Part shown: positions 31,806-34,609 of the stretch, piece after piece
Numbering within the stretch: the first letter of the stretch is position 1
How the letters are laid out: each line of letters opens with the position of its first letter
Source of the DNA: Phycisphaerales bacterium
Lineage (GTDB): Bacteria; Planctomycetota; Phycisphaerae; Phycisphaerales; SM1A02
Length of the DNA: 34,609 nucleotides
Direction: 5' to 3'
Assembly (NCBI GenBank): GCA_018883105.1
Contig: VEQS01000006.1
Coordinates: 1-34,609, forward strand
Position numbers and translations under genes: made by a program
Notes under the pieces: generated by a model
Databases searched by the model: none
Told to the model about the DNA's origin: nothing
Seen by the model: only the letters and a program-made list of their open reading frames with translations

Positions 31806-32213
31806 ATGACTCCCGACGCGCGCCACGCCGACGACCCGCGACCCGTGGTCGTCATCCGCTGGCTCGCGCGCGCCGCGAGCCTGGCGAGCATCGGGCTCCT
31901 CGTCGCCTTCGCCACGAGCGGCGGCAGCTGGCCGACGGCGCTCGAATGGGCACTCATCGCGTGCTTTCCCGTCGGGACGGTCGCCGGCATGGCACTCGCG
32001 TGGTGGAAGGAGATCGCGGGCGGGCTGGTGACGCTCGCGAGCCTCGTGGCCTTCTACGCGATCTACGCCGTCGCCGGCGGCGGGCCGCCGACCGGCCCGT
32101 GGTTCATCGCCTTCGCCGCGCCGGGGCTTGCGCTGCTCGGCTGCGGGATTGCCGCGCGACTCACCCGCCGATCCGCCAGAGCTTCCGGACGGCGCCCTCG
32201 ACCCGGTCGATGA
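31806..32213 (+). CDS. Small four-helix membrane protein (unknown)
   Basis: A 135-residue protein with four hydrophobic segments (about 18-38, 45-65, 70-90 and 98-118), separated by short loops such as WWKEIAGG, and a basic C-terminal tail. It resembles small bacterial membrane proteins of the DUF7670 type, but I am not sure of the family. Its last 53 bases overlap the 3' end of the converging Kef gene, so the basic tail is encoded opposite the antiporter's C-terminus. No function can be given. Confidence 0.78.
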   Translation: MTPDARHADDPRPVVVIRWLARAASLASIGLLVAFATSGGSWPTALEWALIACFPVGTVAGMALAWWKEIAGGLVTLASLVAFYAIYAVAGGGPPTGPWFIAFAAPGLALLGCGIAARLTRRSARASGRRPRPGR

Positions 32214-33930
32214 CCTCGCGGGGCGTCCCCCGTCGCGCCAGCACGTGGCGTGCGATCGCCGTGCCGGTCTCGCCTTCCTCGACGATCACGGCGTTCGCGC
32301 CCGCGGCCAGGAGCATCTCGCGCTCCGCGAGGTAGCGCGCGCGCACCGTGATCTCGACGTTCGGATCGAGCTCACGCGCCGCGCGCACGAGGCCGGCCAT
32401 CCCCTCCGGGGCGCTCAGCGTCAGCACGAGGTGCGACGCACCGTGGATTCCCGCGCTCTCCAGCACCTCGGCCCGCCCGGCATCGCCGTAGACCGCCGCG
32501 CGCCCGTGTCGGGCAAGCGACCGCACCGTGTCGATGTTCATGTCGACGACGACGGTCCGGAACCCTGCGCTCGTGAGGAGTGCATCGACGAGCCTTCCCA
32601 CCGGTCCATGGCCGACGATCACCGCGCGCGGACGTTCGTCGCCCGGCCGGACCCCGACGGCCCCCGACCCGGCCTCCGCGGCGCGGCGCGAGTGGCGCGC
32701 GTCGAGCAGGCGCCAGAGCCAGGGGATCCGCGCGATGCCGCGCTCGAGGCGGTCGACCGAGCGGAAGAGGATCGGGTTCACGGTGATCGAGAGCATGGCC
32801 ACCGTCACCAGCATCTCCATGCCGCCTTCGTGGAGCAGCCCGTTCGCGTCGGCGACCTGGCCCAGGATGAACGAGAACTCGCCGATCTGCGCCAGCCCGA
32901 TCGCCACCACGAGCGCCGTCCGCACCGGGTAGCCGAGCACCGCCACGACCGCGACCGCGACCAGCGGCTTGACCAGCATCACCACCGCCAGCCCGGCCAG
33001 CACCAGCCCCGGCTCGTTCGCGATGAACGCCGGGTCGATGAGCATGCCGACGGACACGAAGAAGAGCACCGCGAATGCATCGCGCATCGGAAGCGCGTCC
33101 GCCGCGGCCTGGTGGCTGGTGGGCGACTGCCCCACGACGATGCCGGCGAGGAACGCCCCGAGCGCCATCGACGCGCCGAACACCGTGCCGGCCACGACCG
33201 CGATCGCGACCGACAGCACCAGCACGGTCAGGGTGAAGAGCTCGCGCGACCGCAGCTTGGCCGCCTGCTCGAGGATCCACGGCACCACGCGCGAACCGCC
33301 CAGCAGCACCAGCGCCACCAGCACCGCCAGCTTGCCGAGGGCCCATCCGAGGGTGATCCACCATGGCTCGCGCACCACGGCGGCCGCCGCATCCGCGTCG
33401 CCGGCGGCCAGCATCGGCACGATGACCAGCGCAACCACCGTCAGGATGTCCTCCACGATCAGCCAGCCCACCGCCACGTGGCCATGTGCCGTGGCCAGCA
33501 TGCCTCGGTCGGCGAGGACGCGCATCAGGACCACGGTGCTCGCCACCGCCATCGCCATGCCAACCACGACGCCGGCCGTCGGCGTCCAGCCGAACCACAG
33601 CAGGATCGCCGTGGCCGCCGCGGTGGCGACGGCGCTCTGGACGATCGCGCCCGGCAGCGCGATCCGGCGCACGGCCCAGAGGTCCTTGACGTGGAAGTGG
33701 AGGCCCACGCCGAACATCAGGAGGATCACCCCAAGCTCGGCGAGCTGCTGTGCGGCGGGCAGGTCGCCCACGAACCCCGGGGTGTTCGGGCCGATCACGA
33801 TCCCCGCAAGCAGGTAGCCGACGATCGGCGAGAGCCCAAGCCGCTGCGTGATGATGCCGAGCACCCAGGCGCCGACGAATCCCGCGGCGATGGTGGTCAG
33901 GAGGGGAAGCGAGGACGCGGCGGCGAGCAT
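32161..33930 (-). CDS. Kef-type monovalent cation:proton antiporter (CPA2) with TrkA-N domain
   Basis: A 589-residue protein. Residues 1-385 are a CPA2 membrane domain with about 12-13 helices, including LGLSPIVGYLLAGIVIGP, LAELGVILLMFGVGLHF, VEDILTVVALVI and ALGAFLAGIVVGQS. Residues about 415-535 form a TrkA-N Rossmann domain (RAVIVGHGPVGRLVDALL, DMNIDTVRSLARHG, YGDAGRAEVLESAGI), which usually senses NAD(H) or another ligand. It would exchange K+ or Na+ for H+ at the inner membrane. ATG 33930 (MLAAASSL) is preferred; a GTG at 33954 is possible. TACAGT at 33953-33958 could be the -10 element. Confidence 0.95.
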   Translation of the reverse strand: MLAAASSLPLLTTIAAGFVGAWVLGIITQRLGLSPIVGYLLAGIVIGPNTPGFVGDLPAAQQLAELGVILLMFGVGLHFHVKDLWAVRRIALPGAIVQSAVATAAATAILLWFGWTPTAGVVVGMAMAVASTVVLMRVLADRGMLATAHGHVAVGWLIVEDILTVVALVIVPMLAAGDADAAAAVVREPWWITLGWALGKLAVLVALVLLGGSRVVPWILEQAAKLRSRELFTLTVLVLSVAIAVVAGTVFGASMALGAFLAGIVVGQSPTSHQAAADALPMRDAFAVLFFVSVGMLIDPAFIANEPGLVLAGLAVVMLVKPLVAVAVVAVLGYPVRTALVVAIGLAQIGEFSFILGQVADANGLLHEGGMEMLVTVAMLSITVNPILFRSVDRLERGIARIPWLWRLLDARHSRRAAEAGSGAVGVRPGDERPRAVIVGHGPVGRLVDALLTSAGFRTVVVDMNIDTVRSLARHGRAAVYGDAGRAEVLESAGIHGASHLVLTLSAPEGMAGLVRAARELDPNVEITVRARYLAEREMLLAAGANAVIVEEGETGTAIARHVLARRGTPREVIDRVEGAVRKLWRIGG

Positions 33931-33976
33931 GTCGTGGACCGGAGGGCACCGCACTGTAGCCGCGCATCCGCTGCCC

Positions 33977-33982
33977 TACCAT
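33977..33982 (+). promoter_or_regulatory. Probable -10 element (TACCAT) for the APH-like gene
   Basis: TACCAT is followed by CGGGCG and GTG 33989 with no Shine-Dalgarno, a leaderless arrangement. It lies in the 58-base divergent gap with the Kef gene. Confidence 0.47.
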
Positions 33983-33988
33983 CGGGCG

Positions 33989-34609
33989 GTGGACTCGACC
34001 GAGCTCGCCGAGCGGCTGCGCGACCCGGGCGCGTTCCCGGGCCGCGCGGGAGCATCGGTCGACGTCGCGCAGACCCATGCCTCCGTCGTCTTCCTGGTGG
34101 GAGACACCGCGTGGAAGGCGAAGAAGCCGGTCGACCTAGGCTTCCTCGACTTCTCGACGCTCGAGCGCCGGCGCGCCGACTGCGAGCGCGAGCTGAGGCT
34201 CAACCGGCGGATGGTGCCCGAGATCTACCGCGGGCTCGCGGCGGTCATCCGCGAGGGCAGCCGGCTGCGAGTCGTGCGCGAGCCGCCGCCGGGCGCGGAC
34301 GTGGTCGAGTGGCTCGTCGAGATGCGCCGTCTCCCGGCGGAGGGCATGCTTGACCGCCTCATCCCGGCAGGCGGGGTGACCCACGGCCATCTGCGCGACT
34401 TCGCGATGCGCCTGGCCGGCTTCCACGCGCGCGCCGATGCCGGTCCGGACGTCCGGCGCCATGGCGCGCTCGACGTGGTGCGTGCACGGCAGAACGACTG
34501 CCTGGTTCGGCTTGCCGCGAGCGCGACGCGACCGGCACCCGGAATCGCCGCGCCGCTCGGCGCGGGCTTCGTGGCCGCGCTCGACCGAGCCGCACGAACG
34601 TGGCTCGGT
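33989..34609 (+). CDS. Aminoglycoside-phosphotransferase-like / ATP-binding protein (3' truncated)
   Basis: This gene is absent from the ORF track because it runs off the window end; I translated it by hand. The frame opens at GTG 33989 and stays open for 207 codons. The N-terminus matches COG2187 proteins: QTHASVVFLVGDTAWKAKKP, LGFLDFSTLERR, a CERELRLNRR helix, EIYRGL, then DVVEWLVEMRRLP and the FHARAD segment. Full-length members are about 500 residues, adding a P-loop ATP-binding domain that would lie outside. The fold is that of aminoglycoside kinases, but these proteins are not known as resistance enzymes and the substrate is undetermined. Confidence 0.88.
   Translation, partial: MDSTELAERLRDPGAFPGRAGASVDVAQTHASVVFLVGDTAWKAKKPVDLGFLDFSTLERRRADCERELRLNRRMVPEIYRGLAAVIREGSRLRVVREPPPGADVVEWLVEMRRLPAEGMLDRLIPAGGVTHGHLRDFAMRLAGFHARADAGPDVRRHGALDVVRARQNDCLVRLAASATRPAPGIAAPLGAGFVAALDRAARTWLG

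Noticed and set aside
32128-34353. A 741-residue plus-strand ORF
   Set aside because: Antisense to the Kef-type antiporter, whose family motifs are clear, and out of frame with the APH-like gene; the translation is low-complexity His/Arg/Asp.
33989-34609. Aminoglycoside resistance gene
   Set aside because: The kinase fold is shared, but the LGFLDFSTLERR-type N-terminus marks the COG2187 family, not known resistance enzymes.
1-34609. CRISPR arrays, tRNA/rRNA genes, insertion sequences, att sites, prophage
   Set aside because: I looked for repeat-spacer arrays, CCA-ended cloverleaf regions, transposase motifs and flanking repeats and found none.

Overview
The window is about 34.6 kb of GC-rich DNA (roughly 70% by eye), densely coded on both strands. 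No gap between genes exceeds about 250 bases. I see no rRNA, tRNA, CRISPR array, insertion sequence or phage gene. It looks like chromosomal DNA of a Gram-negative bacterium, because it encodes an OprP/OprO-like outer-membrane porin and lipoproteins. The best guess is Planctomycetota, class Phycisphaerae. The main reason is three secreted proteins ending in a P-(T/A)-P-G, short hydrophobic stretch, then R-rich tail, the planctomycete form of the PEP-CTERM sorting signal. A DUF11 lipoprotein and a two-VWA membrane protein fit this. It is an inference; no phylogenetic marker gene is present.

Layout. 1-1749: 3' part of a SulP transporter fused to a STAS domain and a beta-carbonic anhydrase. 1759-3349 (minus): polysaccharide deacetylase and GT2 glycosyltransferase pair. 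3405-6994 (minus): a protein-damage/stress group of small heat-shock protein, triple-BON protein, an isoaspartyl methyltransferase fused to an erythromycin-esterase-like domain, and a coupled 65-residue unknown protein. 7172-9881 (plus): overlapping GAF-PAS histidine kinase and LuxR-type response regulator. 10128-13556 (plus): three PEP-CTERM-type exported proteins (two are tandem paralogues) and a Ser/Thr kinase, with GC-rich hairpins between them. 13579-15294 (minus): ArnT-like GT39 membrane glycosyltransferase. 15352-16854 (plus): exported DUF4139 protein. 16861-17661 (minus): ThiS-like/ThiF fusion. 17876-19384 (plus): DUF11 lipoprotein. 19449-23879 (minus): VWA membrane protein and porin; the porin has Pho-box-like repeats upstream. 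23964-24473 (minus): DUF892 ferritin-like protein. 24595-26717 (plus): cyclic-nucleotide-domain potassium channel overlapping thiD. 26674-31744 (minus): a split DUF2339 membrane protein, a polytopic membrane protein, a TPMT-like methyltransferase and two tandem SnoaL-like proteins. 31806-32213 (plus): small membrane protein. 32161-33930 (minus): Kef-type antiporter with a TrkA-N domain. 33989 to the end (plus): start of an APH-like kinase/ATP-binding protein that runs off the window and is absent from the ORF track.

Two genome-level signals stand out. First, genes fall into two translation classes. Thirteen have a clear Shine-Dalgarno sequence. Nine others have none but carry a TAnnnT hexamer 6-9 nt before the start codon, as expected for leaderless mRNAs. 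Second, the porin promoter carries four GTTCAG cores, three of them spaced exactly 11 bp apart, which resembles a PhoB/PhoP operator.

Most very long ORFs in the track (for example 20493-26717) are antisense or out-of-frame shadows caused by high GC and were left out.
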